This document shows positions 8,939 through 17,110 of a DNA stretch of 39,444 nt, in pieces (position 1 is the stretch's first letter; each line of letters starts with the position of its first letter). The notes under the pieces were generated by a model, which was not told the DNA's origin, made no database searches, and saw only the letters and a program-made list of their open reading frames with translations. The translations under genes were made by a program, and so were the position numbers. The stretch is from assembly GCA_900299145.1 (NCBI GenBank), contig OMIN01000077.1, positions 1-39,444 on the forward strand. Direction: 5' to 3'. The stretch is from Betaproteobacteria bacterium. Its GTDB lineage: Bacteria > Pseudomonadota > Gammaproteobacteria > Burkholderiales > SG8-41.

Positions 8939-9010
8939 CGTCGTAACTCCTATGCTGCACGACCTTGCATGATAAATTGCGGCGTCCCCCGCGACTTCAC
9001 TTTGCCTACG

Positions 9011-10219
9011 TTAAATCACCCCACCCGCCTTAAAAGAAGCCACTTCTTCCGCGGAGTGCCCCAACCACTCTCCCAGCACCGCCTCATTGCTCGCCCCCAG
9101 CGTCACATTGGGCTCAATCGCCCGTCGTGGCGTACCTTCGAAAATCAGCGGTGAGTTGGGCAGCACGATGCGGCCCATGACGGGATGGTCTATCCACTCC
9201 AGGCTGCCGCGCGCATGCATGTTTTCGTCGTTCATCACTTCCTTCAGCGTACGCACGGCCGCGCAGGGCACCCCCGCTTCGATCATGCGTTTGGCGACGT
9301 CGTGCTTCATCTCATTCTTGCTCCAGCTTTCGAGCAACTCATCGACCGCCGCCATGTTGGCCACGCGCGTGGCGCGCGAAACGAAGCGCGGATCGGTTTT
9401 GAGATCGGCCCGGCCGATGACATCGAGCACGGCGCGGAAGTGGTGGTCGTTGGGCGCGTTCAGCACCACGAAGCCATCCTTCGTCTTATAGGCGTTGTAG
9501 GGTGAAATGCCGAGGCCCGCGTGCTTGTTGCCGGTGCGCGAGGGGGCCGATTCGCCGCGCGCGTGCAGCATGCCGTAGTTGGAGGCGAGCGATGAGTAGA
9601 TGGCATCCTGCATCGACACCTCGACCACGCGGCCCTTGCCGGTGCGTTCGCGCTCATACAATGCAGTGACCACGGCGGCGTAGAGGTGCGTGCCCGCGCC
9701 GAAATCGCATACCGCAGCGCCCGCCTTCACCGGCGGCAGTTCGGCATAGCCCGTGGAATCGACCACGCCGCACATGGCCTGCATGACGAGGTCCATCGCC
9801 GGGTAATCGCGGTAAGGGCCGGTCTTGCCATAACCGGAACTGGAGCCGTAAATCAAACGCGGGTTGATCTTCTGCAATTCCGCCGCGCCCAAGCCGAGGC
9901 GATCCATTACGCCGGGGGCGAAGTTTTCCACCACCACATCGGCGCGCGCCACCATTTCGCGGAACAGGGTTTTGCCCTGCTCGGTTTTGAGATTCAGCGT
10001 GACCGATTGCTTGTTGGAATTCAACATGGCAAACGGCAGATCGGCGCCACCCATGTCGCCACGGCTGCGCAGGTTTTCGCCTTCGCGCGGCTCGATCTTG
10101 ATCACGCGCGCGCCTGCCATCGCCATCATGAACGTGGCGTACGGGCCGGCGTAGATGTGCGAAAGGTCTAGGACGGTGATGCCCGTCAGGGGTAGTGTGT
10201 TGTTTGGTTCGACAGCCAT
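9011..10219 (-). CDS. CaiB/BaiF family III CoA-transferase
   Basis: 402 residues with the family III layout: GITVLDLSHIYAGPYATF at the N-terminus, IKIEPREGENLR, then VVENFAPGVMDRLGL, and the expected catalytic aspartate D143 in YPAMDLVMQA. These enzymes move CoA between a CoA ester and a free carboxylate through an aspartyl-CoA intermediate. Start ATG at 10219. It follows an acyl-CoA dehydrogenase gene by 36 nt, and that gap is largely an AT-rich repeat (10231-10258). Together with the ligase it gives the cluster two ways to activate acids. Substrate unknown (carnitine, succinate, or mesaconate type members exist). Confidence 0.9.
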   Translation of the reverse strand: MAVEPNNTLPLTGITVLDLSHIYAGPYATFMMAMAGARVIKIEPREGENLRSRGDMGGADLPFAMLNSNKQSVTLNLKTEQGKTLFREMVARADVVVENFAPGVMDRLGLGAAELQKINPRLIYGSSSGYGKTGPYRDYPAMDLVMQAMCGVVDSTGYAELPPVKAGAAVCDFGAGTHLYAAVVTALYERERTGKGRVVEVSMQDAIYSSLASNYGMLHARGESAPSRTGNKHAGLGISPYNAYKTKDGFVVLNAPNDHHFRAVLDVIGRADLKTDPRFVSRATRVANMAAVDELLESWSKNEMKHDVAKRMIEAGVPCAAVRTLKEVMNDENMHARGSLEWIDHPVMGRIVLPNSPLIFEGTPRRAIEPNVTLGASNEAVLGEWLGHSAEEVASFKAGGVI

Positions 10220-10230
10220 ACGATAAACCG

Positions 10231-10258
10231 TAACTTATTGTTTTTGTTGATATTTTTA
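10231..10258 (+). repeat. AT-rich junction repeat, copy 3
   Basis: T-rich strand is plus (TAACTTATTGTTTTTGTTGA). It fills most of the 36 bp between the dehydrogenase stop (inside the repeat) and the CaiB start. Confidence 0.8.
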
Positions 10259-11419
10259 GAAATTGTTCATGCCCAAAAACCCGTTCACCGGGAAGTCCGC
10301 CAGCACCTTCTTGCCGACCAGTTCCTTCAACGTCTCGGTGGTGCCGCCACCCAGCGTGCCGTAGCGTGCGCCGCGATAGAAGCGCGACACCGGAAACTCA
10401 TCGGTAAAGCCGTAGCCGCCGTGCACCTGAATCGCGTCGCTGGTGACACGCAGCGACATTTCATTGACGGTGATCTTGGCCATGGCCGCAAGGTATGGAT
10501 CGGGAAACGGCTTCGCGCTGGCCGCCGCGCGATACAGTATCGAACGGCTGGCTTCAATGTCGCGGTACATCTCGGCGAGCTTGTGGCGGATCGCCTGAAA
10601 ATCACCGATAGGCTTGCCGAAGGCGGTGCGGTCGCGTGCGTATTTCACCGCTTCTTCAAACGCACCTTCGGCGAGGCCCAGTGACACGCTGGGGTTCAAG
10701 CAGCGCTGCGTGTTGAAGGCATTGATCATTTTTTTGAAGCCGCCTTCCTTCAACACCAGGTTTTCGAGTGGCAGCTCAATGTCGTTGAAGCGTATCTCCG
10801 CCAGGTGCTCGCCACCCATGGTGTGATACTTCGCGGTGATTTCAAAGCCCGGCCGGTCCGCTTCGACCAGCACGCAGCCGATGCCGCCGCGCCCCGGTAT
10901 CTTGTTCACGCGTGTGAACACCACATAAAGGTGTGCATCCCCCACGCGGCTGATCAGCGTCTTCACGCCGTTCAAAATGACCTTGTCGCCCTTGATATCG
11001 CAGTTGGTGCGATAGTTGCCGACATCGGTACCGGCATGCGGCTCGGTCATGCAGATGGCGAGGATGGTGTCCGCCGTGCACACGCCCGGCAGCCACTTGC
11101 GCTTGATGCTCTCCGGCGCAAAAGTCGAAACCACGCGGCATTGCGTGCCGACTTCGCCCATCACATCCATCGCCGTAACGTAACAACCTTTGGCGATTTC
11201 CTCGAGCACGAACACGGTGTCGAGCACCGGCAGGCCCAGCCCGCCGTATTCCTCCGGCACCGCCATGCCGAGCACGCCGATCTTGGCCAGCTCGCGCATG
11301 TTCTCCCACGGGAACGTGCCGTCCATGTACTTCAGCGCGTTGGGCTTGATCTTGTCTTGCACCAGTTCGCGCACGGTGTTGACCATGGCACGCTGATCCT
11401 GTGTTAACTCGAAATCCAT
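10256..11419 (-). CDS. Acyl-CoA dehydrogenase family protein, usual catalytic Glu missing
   Basis: 387 residues with the full acyl-CoA dehydrogenase fold: helical N-domain (PEEYGGLGLP, 55-64), FAD-binding beta domain (CMTEPHAGTD, 123-132), and helical C-domain (DRTAFGKPIGDFQAIRHKLAEM; GGYGFTDEFPVSRFYRGARYG). In short/medium-chain types the base is Glu in YEGT; here that spot is G358 (TLGGGTT). In isovaleryl and long-chain types it is a Glu in a D-L-E-R motif; here the aligned residue is Q238 (NTQRC). So neither usual base is present. D85 and E89 lie near the region where an Asp is the reported base in cyclic-diene-forming enzymes. The start is at 11419 after a repeat that supplies an AAGGA site. 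Confidence 0.88.
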   Translation of the reverse strand: MDFELTQDQRAMVNTVRELVQDKIKPNALKYMDGTFPWENMRELAKIGVLGMAVPEEYGGLGLPVLDTVFVLEEIAKGCYVTAMDVMGEVGTQCRVVSTFAPESIKRKWLPGVCTADTILAICMTEPHAGTDVGNYRTNCDIKGDKVILNGVKTLISRVGDAHLYVVFTRVNKIPGRGGIGCVLVEADRPGFEITAKYHTMGGEHLAEIRFNDIELPLENLVLKEGGFKKMINAFNTQRCLNPSVSLGLAEGAFEEAVKYARDRTAFGKPIGDFQAIRHKLAEMYRDIEASRSILYRAAASAKPFPDPYLAAMAKITVNEMSLRVTSDAIQVHGGYGFTDEFPVSRFYRGARYGTLGGGTTETLKELVGKKVLADFPVNGFLGMNNF

Positions 11420-11446
11420 AAAATTCCTTTAAAAACAGATAGTTAT
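11420..11446 (-). repeat. AT-rich junction repeat, copy 4
   Basis: T-rich strand is minus (ATAACTATCTGTTTTTAAAG). Leader of the acyl-CoA dehydrogenase gene; its end provides the AAGGA ribosome site. Confidence 0.8.
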
Positions 11447-11638
11447 AGTATTTTCGCCCGCGCCAATCAAGCGCACGGATCGGGCATTTCAATAGCGGCT
11501 GATAGCGGCGGCGGCAGGCTTCAAGTATACGTGGATGTCGTCGGGCAGTTGCTGCACACCGTGCCTGGCCTTGCGGCGGTGCGCGCTGTTCACACTGAGC
11601 ACGCAGACCGCGCTGACCACTCTAACCACGTTAAGTTG

Positions 11639-12436
11639 TTACTTGACCGCGCTCGCGCCAAACCGCGGTGGCCGCCGCTCCGCGAATGCGGCGAGGCCTT
11701 CCGCGTAGTCCGCCGACGTCAGAATTTCACGTAGCGCGGCTGCCTCCAGCTTTAATCCCTCCGCCAGCGTAGTTGCAAGCCCGCCATATATGACCCGCTT
11801 GGCGGTACGCGCGCCCGATGGCGAACGCGAGGCCAGCACGCCGGCAATGCGCGTTACATGCGCGTCGAGTTGGTCTCCCGCGACAGCGGCATTGACAAGG
11901 CCGATTTCCGCGGCGCGCTTGCCGGTGACCGGCTCGCCGGTGAGGATGAGTTCCAGCGCGCGCATCGCGCCGATGGCCCGCGGCATGCGCTGCGTGCCGC
12001 CCGCGCCGGGAATGGCGCCGATGCGCGCTTCGGTCAAGCCGATTTGCGCATCCTCGGCGGCGTAACGTAAATCGCACGCCAGCGCGATTTCACAGCCGCC
12101 GCCCATGGCAAGGCCATTGATCGCACAGACGGTGGGCATGGGCGCGGCATCCAGCGCATCCACCGCCGCGTTGATTGCGCGATTGTGTTGGATGCGCGCG
12201 GCTTCATCCATGGTGCGGCGTTCCTTCAGATCGGCCCCCGCGCAAAACGCTCGCCCGGTGCCGCGAATCAGAATCACGCGTGCGTCGCCAGCGGCCGCTT
12301 CGGTGATCGCCGTGAGGAAGGCATTGGTCATGTCCACGCCGAGAGCGTTAAGCCGGTCGGGGCGGTTCAAGCGAATGTCGACGATGCCTTCCGCACTGCG
12401 GGTTACGATAACGCCGGTATCTGAATCTGTCTGCAT
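11639..12436 (-). CDS. Enoyl-CoA hydratase (crotonase family) with both catalytic Glu
   Basis: 265 residues. Oxyanion hole segments are FCAGADL (64-70) and MGGGCE (111-116). The two glutamates of true hydratases are present: E116 in GGGCEIA and E136 in LTEARIGAIPG, followed by GAGGTQR. It should add water to a trans-2-enoyl-CoA in beta-oxidation. Start ATG at 12436. It is transcribed leftward, divergent from the Bug gene at 12627 and followed after 219 nt by the acyl-CoA dehydrogenase. Of the three crotonases in the window it is the only one with the standard active site. Confidence 0.9.
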   Translation of the reverse strand: MQTDSDTGVIVTRSAEGIVDIRLNRPDRLNALGVDMTNAFLTAITEAAAGDARVILIRGTGRAFCAGADLKERRTMDEAARIQHNRAINAAVDALDAAPMPTVCAINGLAMGGGCEIALACDLRYAAEDAQIGLTEARIGAIPGAGGTQRMPRAIGAMRALELILTGEPVTGKRAAEIGLVNAAVAGDQLDAHVTRIAGVLASRSPSGARTAKRVIYGGLATTLAEGLKLEAAALREILTSADYAEGLAAFAERRPPRFGASAVK

Positions 12437-12553
12437 GATGTGGCCTTGCTGGTGTGACGCGGTAAAGCGGTAATGAGATGATGGGTAGCGTGATTCCAGA
12501 ACACCAAAAATGCTAGTGCCGGGTGTGTGAATCTGTCAAATCATCCCGATGAA

Positions 12554-12583
12554 TTGACGGAAAAACAGCACGCAGCATACACT
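12554..12583 (+). promoter_or_regulatory. Candidate sigma-70 promoter for the 12627 operon
   Basis: TTGACG at 12554-12559 and TACACT at 12578-12583 are separated by 18 nt, 43 nt before the start codon of the Bug gene, in the 190 bp divergent gap. The match is decent but judged by eye only. Confidence 0.4.
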
Positions 12584-12626
12584 GCCCGCAAAGCAGAAGA
12601 ACCAGAAAAACGTAGCGAGGAGACCC

Positions 12627-13637
12627 ATGATCGTGCAATCCGGCCGGATTCGGAATCATCAATACACGCCAGCCATTGGTGCTCTGACGCTATGCCTTGC
12701 CGTGGCTGCCGGGCCGGCGCTGGCGCAGGCGCCGGATGCCAGCCGCTTTCCCGCCAAGCCCGTGCGCCTGATCGTGCCGTTTCCGCCCAGCGGCAGCAAC
12801 GACATCCTTGGCCGCCATATCGCGCAGAAGCTCAGCGAGCGCTGGCCGCATCAGACGGTTGTCGACAACCGTCCCGGCGCCGATGGCATGATTGGCACTG
12901 AACTGGTTACGCGTGCCCCCGCCGACGGGCATACACTGGTCATTGTGTCGACCACGTATTCGATGAACCCGGCGATCCATAAAATGCCGTTCGACCCGGT
13001 GAAGGCGCTCGTACCCATTGCACAGATCGCCGCCGGCGGTAATTTGATCGCGACTCATCCCACGTTTCCCGCGAAAACGGTGAAGGATCTGATTGCACTG
13101 GCGAAAGCCAGGCCGGGTCATATCCGCTATGCCACTTCGGGCATCGGCGGCTTCAACCACTTTGGCGGTGAGCTTTTCAACACCATGGCTGGCGTGAAAC
13201 TCGCGCATATTCCGTACAAGGGCGGCGGCCCGGCGATGATTGATGTGATGTCGGGCCAGGTCGAGGTGCTTTTCAGTACGCTGATCCAGGCGCTGCCGCA
13301 TCTGCGCACGGGCAAGTTGAAGGGTTTGGGCATCGGCGCCGCAAAGCGCTTTCCGGCGATGCCGGAGCTGCCGACCATTACCGAGAGCGGTTTGCCGGGC
13401 TACGAGTGCGCCGTTTGGTGGGGCATTCTGGGGCCGGCGGGCATACCCGCCCCCATCGTCACGCGCATCAATGGCGAAATCAACGCCATACTCGGCGAGC
13501 CGGAAATGGCCAGGCGATTGGGCGCCGAAGCCGCCGACCCGGTGATCGGCCCGCCGGAGGCTTTCGCCAAACTGATCATGAGAGAAATGACGAAGTGGGC
13601 GCGCATCGCCAAACAGGCGGGCATCAAGGCAGATTAG
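12627..13637 (+). CDS. Bug/TctC-family periplasmic substrate-binding protein
   Basis: 336 residues. The ATG at 12627 follows a GAGGAG site. The signal peptide is long and ends at about GPALAQA. Mature motifs: FPAKPVRLIVPFPPSGSND, DNRPGADGMIG, APADGHTLV, HIPYKGGGPAM and GLPGYECAVWWG. In place of the usual APGG loop it has PPSGSND, a modest change in the loop that binds the ligand carboxylate. It is the first gene of a plus-strand operon with MmgE/PrpD (12 nt downstream) and a crotonase, which suggests that it captures the acid these enzymes process. Confidence 0.92.
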   Translation: MIVQSGRIRNHQYTPAIGALTLCLAVAAGPALAQAPDASRFPAKPVRLIVPFPPSGSNDILGRHIAQKLSERWPHQTVVDNRPGADGMIGTELVTRAPADGHTLVIVSTTYSMNPAIHKMPFDPVKALVPIAQIAAGGNLIATHPTFPAKTVKDLIALAKARPGHIRYATSGIGGFNHFGGELFNTMAGVKLAHIPYKGGGPAMIDVMSGQVEVLFSTLIQALPHLRTGKLKGLGIGAAKRFPAMPELPTITESGLPGYECAVWWGILGPAGIPAPIVTRINGEINAILGEPEMARRLGAEAADPVIGPPEAFAKLIMREMTKWARIAKQAGIKAD

Positions 13638-13649
13638 CGGGAGAGCGTG

Positions 13650-15068
13650 ATGGACACTGCAAATTCAACGGCGCCAGAAAAAGAACAAACCATCGACGCC
13701 TTTATCCAGTTGTCGCAATCGCTGCGGTGGGATCACGTGCCGGAGGCCACGCGCGTCAACGTGCGGCGTGAGCTGCTGGATTATGTGGGCGCGGCGATTG
13801 CCGGCCGCGCGGCGGTGGGCATGCCGCCGTGGCTGAAAGTGCTGGTGGACGCGGGCGGGCGGCCCGATGCGCGCGTATTGGGCGGGCCGCGCGTGCCCGC
13901 CGCCACGGCGGCGCTGTGCAATGGTTACTTCGGCCATGTGCTGGAGTTCGACGATACACATGACGATGCGGCGTTGCACGCTGGTTCGGCGGCCATCCCC
14001 GCCGCATTGGCCACCGCGGGCTTGCGTGGCTCGGTCAGTGGCAGGGAATTCTGCGAGGCAGTGCTGCTGGGCATCGAGCTCACCTGCCGGCTGGGCGTGG
14101 CCACGCGCTTGAATCTGGTCGAAGGCGGCTGGATTTACACGGCGCTGATGGGCCACTTTGGCGCCACACTCGCTGCCGCACGCCTCATTGATCCGCGCGC
14201 GGACGCGTTGCGCAATGCGCTCGGCATCGTCTATTGCATGGCGAGCGGCAATCATCAATCGACGCGTGAGGGTGCGCCCACCAAGCACGTGCAGCCCGGT
14301 TTCGCCGCGTCGCATGCGGTGACGGCGGCGCTGATGGGCAGCGCGGGCTTGCCCGGCGTGAAACACCCGCTCACGGGGGAAGACGGCCTGAGCCGGGTCT
14401 ACCTTCATGATCGTTTCGAGCCGGATCGCGCGTTGCGTGGCCTTGGCACGGCGTGGGAATTCGACCGCCTGTCGATCAAGCCGTATCCGAGCTGCCGATT
14501 TACGCATCCGGCGATCAGCGCGGCACTGGAATTGCGCGCCAAACTCGGCGCCGACCTTGAAAAAATCCAGCGTGTTGAACTGTTGATCGGCCCGCAGGAA
14601 CTGGACGTGGTGGGCCGCGACGCGCCTGAAAAGCGCACGCCGCAGACGCGAGTCAACGCGCAATTCAGCGTGTATTGGTGCGTGGCAAACGTGCTGGCGT
14701 ACGGCGAAGTCACGCCAATACAGTTAGCCGAAGAAATTCCGCCGTCACCAAAACTCGCCGCGTGGATCGCCAAAATCAGTGCGGCGCCCTTTGCCAATGC
14801 CAATGCCGATCAGTGCGTGATCGGCGGCTGCACGATACGCGCGCACGGATCATTCGGCGTGTGCGAGGTGACGCAGTCAAGCGCCAAAGGCCATCCTGAC
14901 AATCCGCTCTCCGACGAGGAACTTCTGGTGAAGTTCAAGGCGAACTTGCGCTATGCCAAGGTGGACGACGCGCGCGCCTCGGAACTTGCCGAAGCTATTT
15001 TGAGCATTGACAGCCTGTCCGACGTGCTGCCGCTGGCAGATGCGATTGCCGGGGTAGCTACCGCCTGA
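13650..15068 (+). CDS. MmgE/PrpD family protein (2-methylcitrate dehydratase-like)
   Basis: 472 residues from the ATG at 13650; a GTG directly before it is also possible, but the GGGAGAG site fits the ATG better. Family blocks: LLDYVGAAIAGRAA, CNGYFGHVLEFDDTHDDA, GIELTCRLGVATR, TKHVQPGFAASHAV and IKPYPSCRFTHPAI. The H-x-D-D-T-H-D-D acidic patch is in the expected active-site loop. Soluble and cytoplasmic. It differs strongly from the copy at 4756-6153, so it is not a recent duplicate. Substrate unknown; lyase or isomerase activity on a tricarboxylate-like or branched acid is the family expectation. Confidence 0.88.
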   Translation: MDTANSTAPEKEQTIDAFIQLSQSLRWDHVPEATRVNVRRELLDYVGAAIAGRAAVGMPPWLKVLVDAGGRPDARVLGGPRVPAATAALCNGYFGHVLEFDDTHDDAALHAGSAAIPAALATAGLRGSVSGREFCEAVLLGIELTCRLGVATRLNLVEGGWIYTALMGHFGATLAAARLIDPRADALRNALGIVYCMASGNHQSTREGAPTKHVQPGFAASHAVTAALMGSAGLPGVKHPLTGEDGLSRVYLHDRFEPDRALRGLGTAWEFDRLSIKPYPSCRFTHPAISAALELRAKLGADLEKIQRVELLIGPQELDVVGRDAPEKRTPQTRVNAQFSVYWCVANVLAYGEVTPIQLAEEIPPSPKLAAWIAKISAAPFANANADQCVIGGCTIRAHGSFGVCEVTQSSAKGHPDNPLSDEELLVKFKANLRYAKVDDARASELAEAILSIDSLSDVLPLADAIAGVATA

Positions 15069-15126
15069 GATCATGTCAGGCCATTGCTTCTGGCAAGTGT
15101 GAGAACAACCACCAACGAGAATTAAC

Positions 15127-15909
15127 ATGGCTTTTGAATGCATCAACCTTTCCGTGGACAACGACGGCGTAGCGCTGCTCGAACTGAACCGCCCGGATCG
15201 TCTGAATTCGTTTAACCGGCAGATGATCGCCGAGTGGATGCAGGCGCTGCATCAAATTGCCGATGACAGCCGCGCGCGCGCCATGGTGCTCACCGGTGCG
15301 GGGCGCGCGTTTTGCGCGGGCGGCGACGCGTCGGACATGACGGTGATGCAGGCAGCCGGCAACGCCGAGCGCAAAAAATATCTTTGGAAGGAAATCCAGC
15401 GCATCCCCCTGGCGATGGAGCGGCTGGAAATTCCGGTGATCGCCGCAGTCAACGGCACCGCGCGTGGCGCAGGGCTCGACATGGCACTGATGTGCGACAT
15501 CCGGATGTGTGCGCAATCATCAACGTTCGCTGAAAGCTATATCAACATGGGGGTGATATCGGGCGATGGCGGTACCTGGTTTTTGCCGCGCGTGGTGGGC
15601 GTGTCGCGCGCGCTGGAAATGCTGTGGACGGGCTGCGTGGTTGATGCGGCGGAAGCGCAACGCATCGGCATCGTCAGCCGCGTGCTGCCGGATGCCGAAG
15701 TGCGCGCCGAAGCGATGAAACTTGCGCGCAGCATTGCCGCGCAGCCGCCGCAGGCAGTCTCGCTGATGAAGCGCGCCGTGTATCACGGGCTTTCCGGCGG
15801 CACGCTGGCCGGGCACCTCGACATGATTTCGTCGCACATGGCCGTCGTGTTTGATTCGCCGGAATTCAATGAGCGGCTGGCGGCGTTCATGGCGCGAGCC
15901 AAAAAGTAG
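15127..15909 (+). CDS. Enoyl-CoA hydratase/isomerase family protein with altered active site
   Basis: 260 residues of crotonase fold: oxyanion loop FCAGGDAS (62-69), second oxyanion loop RGAGLDMA (113-120). The first hydratase Glu is replaced by D118 and the second by Y138 (SYINMG), while D147 appears in SGDGGT, at the place used by dienoyl-CoA isomerase and 4-chlorobenzoyl-CoA dehalogenase. So simple hydratase activity is unlikely; isomerase, hydrolase or another CoA-ester reaction fits better. Start ATG at 15127 with a weak GAGA site, 58 nt after the MmgE/PrpD stop. Part of the 12627-18048 operon. Confidence 0.85.
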   Translation: MAFECINLSVDNDGVALLELNRPDRLNSFNRQMIAEWMQALHQIADDSRARAMVLTGAGRAFCAGGDASDMTVMQAAGNAERKKYLWKEIQRIPLAMERLEIPVIAAVNGTARGAGLDMALMCDIRMCAQSSTFAESYINMGVISGDGGTWFLPRVVGVSRALEMLWTGCVVDAAEAQRIGIVSRVLPDAEVRAEAMKLARSIAAQPPQAVSLMKRAVYHGLSGGTLAGHLDMISSHMAVVFDSPEFNERLAAFMARAKK

Positions 15910-15925
15910 TTTTCCCTGCTTTTTC

Positions 15926-15953
15926 ATAACCTATTGTTTTTATGGGCAATTTT
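15926..15953 (+). repeat. AT-rich junction repeat, copy 5
   Basis: T-rich strand is plus (ATAACCTATTGTTTTT) and the ATG of the secreted protein follows at once; similarity may run into the first codons. Confidence 0.75.
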
Positions 15954-17048
15954 CTGAAACATCTTCCTAGCTTATTACGCTCGTCATTCGCAACGGCATT
16001 GGTTGCGGCTTTTTTTACCAGTGCTGGCGCGTTTGCGCAGGTGGAACCCGCTGCCCCGGTAGCAGCTTCCGCCGCCACCTCTGCGCCGGAATCCGACCCC
16101 GCCCTGCGATTGCCGGAACTCAACGCCAGCGAGTGGTTTGATGGTCAGGCGGGCGGCACTTTTGGTGAAAAGGCCGTGAAATTCCTGCCGCGCTCGAAAC
16201 GGGTCGCGCTGGCCGGGTTCAAGGTCGTTTTTGTCAACGAGACCTTCGCGCGCGCCACCGTTCGCGCCAGCTACCTGCCCGGCCGGGATACCTCTGGCGC
16301 CAGCGCCGCGATGCAGGTAAATCTGGCAGGCGTGGACGCCGCGACTTTGCAGGCGTTGACCGATCAGGCTTATGCGCGTTTCATTGCCCAATTGCGCGCG
16401 GCCGGGCGCGAGGTCATGGCCGGGGCGGACGCGAAGTGGGATTACAGCGAATTTCAGACCGCGCCCTTGCCCGCCGAAGTGAGCGAGGGCGATACCAAGG
16501 GAAGCGCTTTCGCGCCTGCTGGCATGCCGCTGTGGTTTCAACTTGCCGAGTTCGGTGGGCCCCGTCTGGATCAGGCCAACAGCCGGGCCATGGGAACGGC
16601 CTCATTCAAGGCTGGCGCACCAATCATGCTGGCTGTGACCGTGGTGGTGGATTTTGCGCAAATGGCCTCGAGCGGGAATCGCAGCGGCTTGGTCGCGCGC
16701 TCGGCTGAAGTCGGCACGACGCTGGCAATGAGTGTGCGGCGGATTGACACGCGACTGGTACGCGCGGAAGAGGCCAAAGGCGGCATCGTCTACAAAGGCG
16801 ACGATGCGTGGTTGCGCCTGACCAAGCCGCTGGTTACCGATCTTGAATTTGCCGTGCTGGAAGTCGCCGAAAAAGATCACGGCAGTGGAGTCGGCGGATT
16901 CCTCTCCCGCGCTTTCGTGGGCACCGGCAAAACAGCGTTCCGCCGCGCCGAAACCTCAAACGGCGAATACAGCAAGGCGGCAACGGCGGTGCTTGAACGC
17001 GCGACGGGGACGCTCGCGAAGTTGTTCGCCGAGCATGCGGCGCAGTAA
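15942..17048 (+). CDS. Secreted protein of unknown function
   Basis: 368 residues. The N-terminus is a clear signal peptide (basic start, SSFATALVAAFFTSAGAFAQ, cleavage near AFAQ), followed by an Ala/Pro/Ser-rich linker (about 33-52) and a mixed alpha-beta domain without cysteine pairs or known catalytic motif. Segments such as SKRVALAGFKVVFVNE and LAEFGGPRLDQANS look like a folded periplasmic domain. The start ATG at 15942 directly abuts an AT-rich repeat; no purine-rich ribosome site is seen. It sits inside a Bug/CoA operon, so a periplasmic or cell-surface accessory role is possible. No family recognised. Confidence 0.8.
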   Translation: MGNFLKHLPSLLRSSFATALVAAFFTSAGAFAQVEPAAPVAASAATSAPESDPALRLPELNASEWFDGQAGGTFGEKAVKFLPRSKRVALAGFKVVFVNETFARATVRASYLPGRDTSGASAAMQVNLAGVDAATLQALTDQAYARFIAQLRAAGREVMAGADAKWDYSEFQTAPLPAEVSEGDTKGSAFAPAGMPLWFQLAEFGGPRLDQANSRAMGTASFKAGAPIMLAVTVVVDFAQMASSGNRSGLVARSAEVGTTLAMSVRRIDTRLVRAEEAKGGIVYKGDDAWLRLTKPLVTDLEFAVLEVAEKDHGSGVGGFLSRAFVGTGKTAFRRAETSNGEYSKAATAVLERATGTLAKLFAEHAAQ

Positions 17049-17082
17049 TGCGATCCGTGGCAGGAATGGACTGACCGCTTCG

Positions 17083-17110
17083 TAACCAATTGTTTTTATT
17101 ATGAAATATG
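17083..17110 (+). repeat. AT-rich junction repeat, copy 6
   Basis: T-rich strand is plus (TAACCAATTGTTTTTATT), directly followed by the ATG of the Bug gene at 17101. Confidence 0.78.

Noticed and set aside
11420-11638. Possible small RNA or gene in the 219 bp gap
   Set aside because: Apart from the repeat near 11420-11446, no open frame with a ribosome site, hairpin with U-tract, or promoter pair was convincing.
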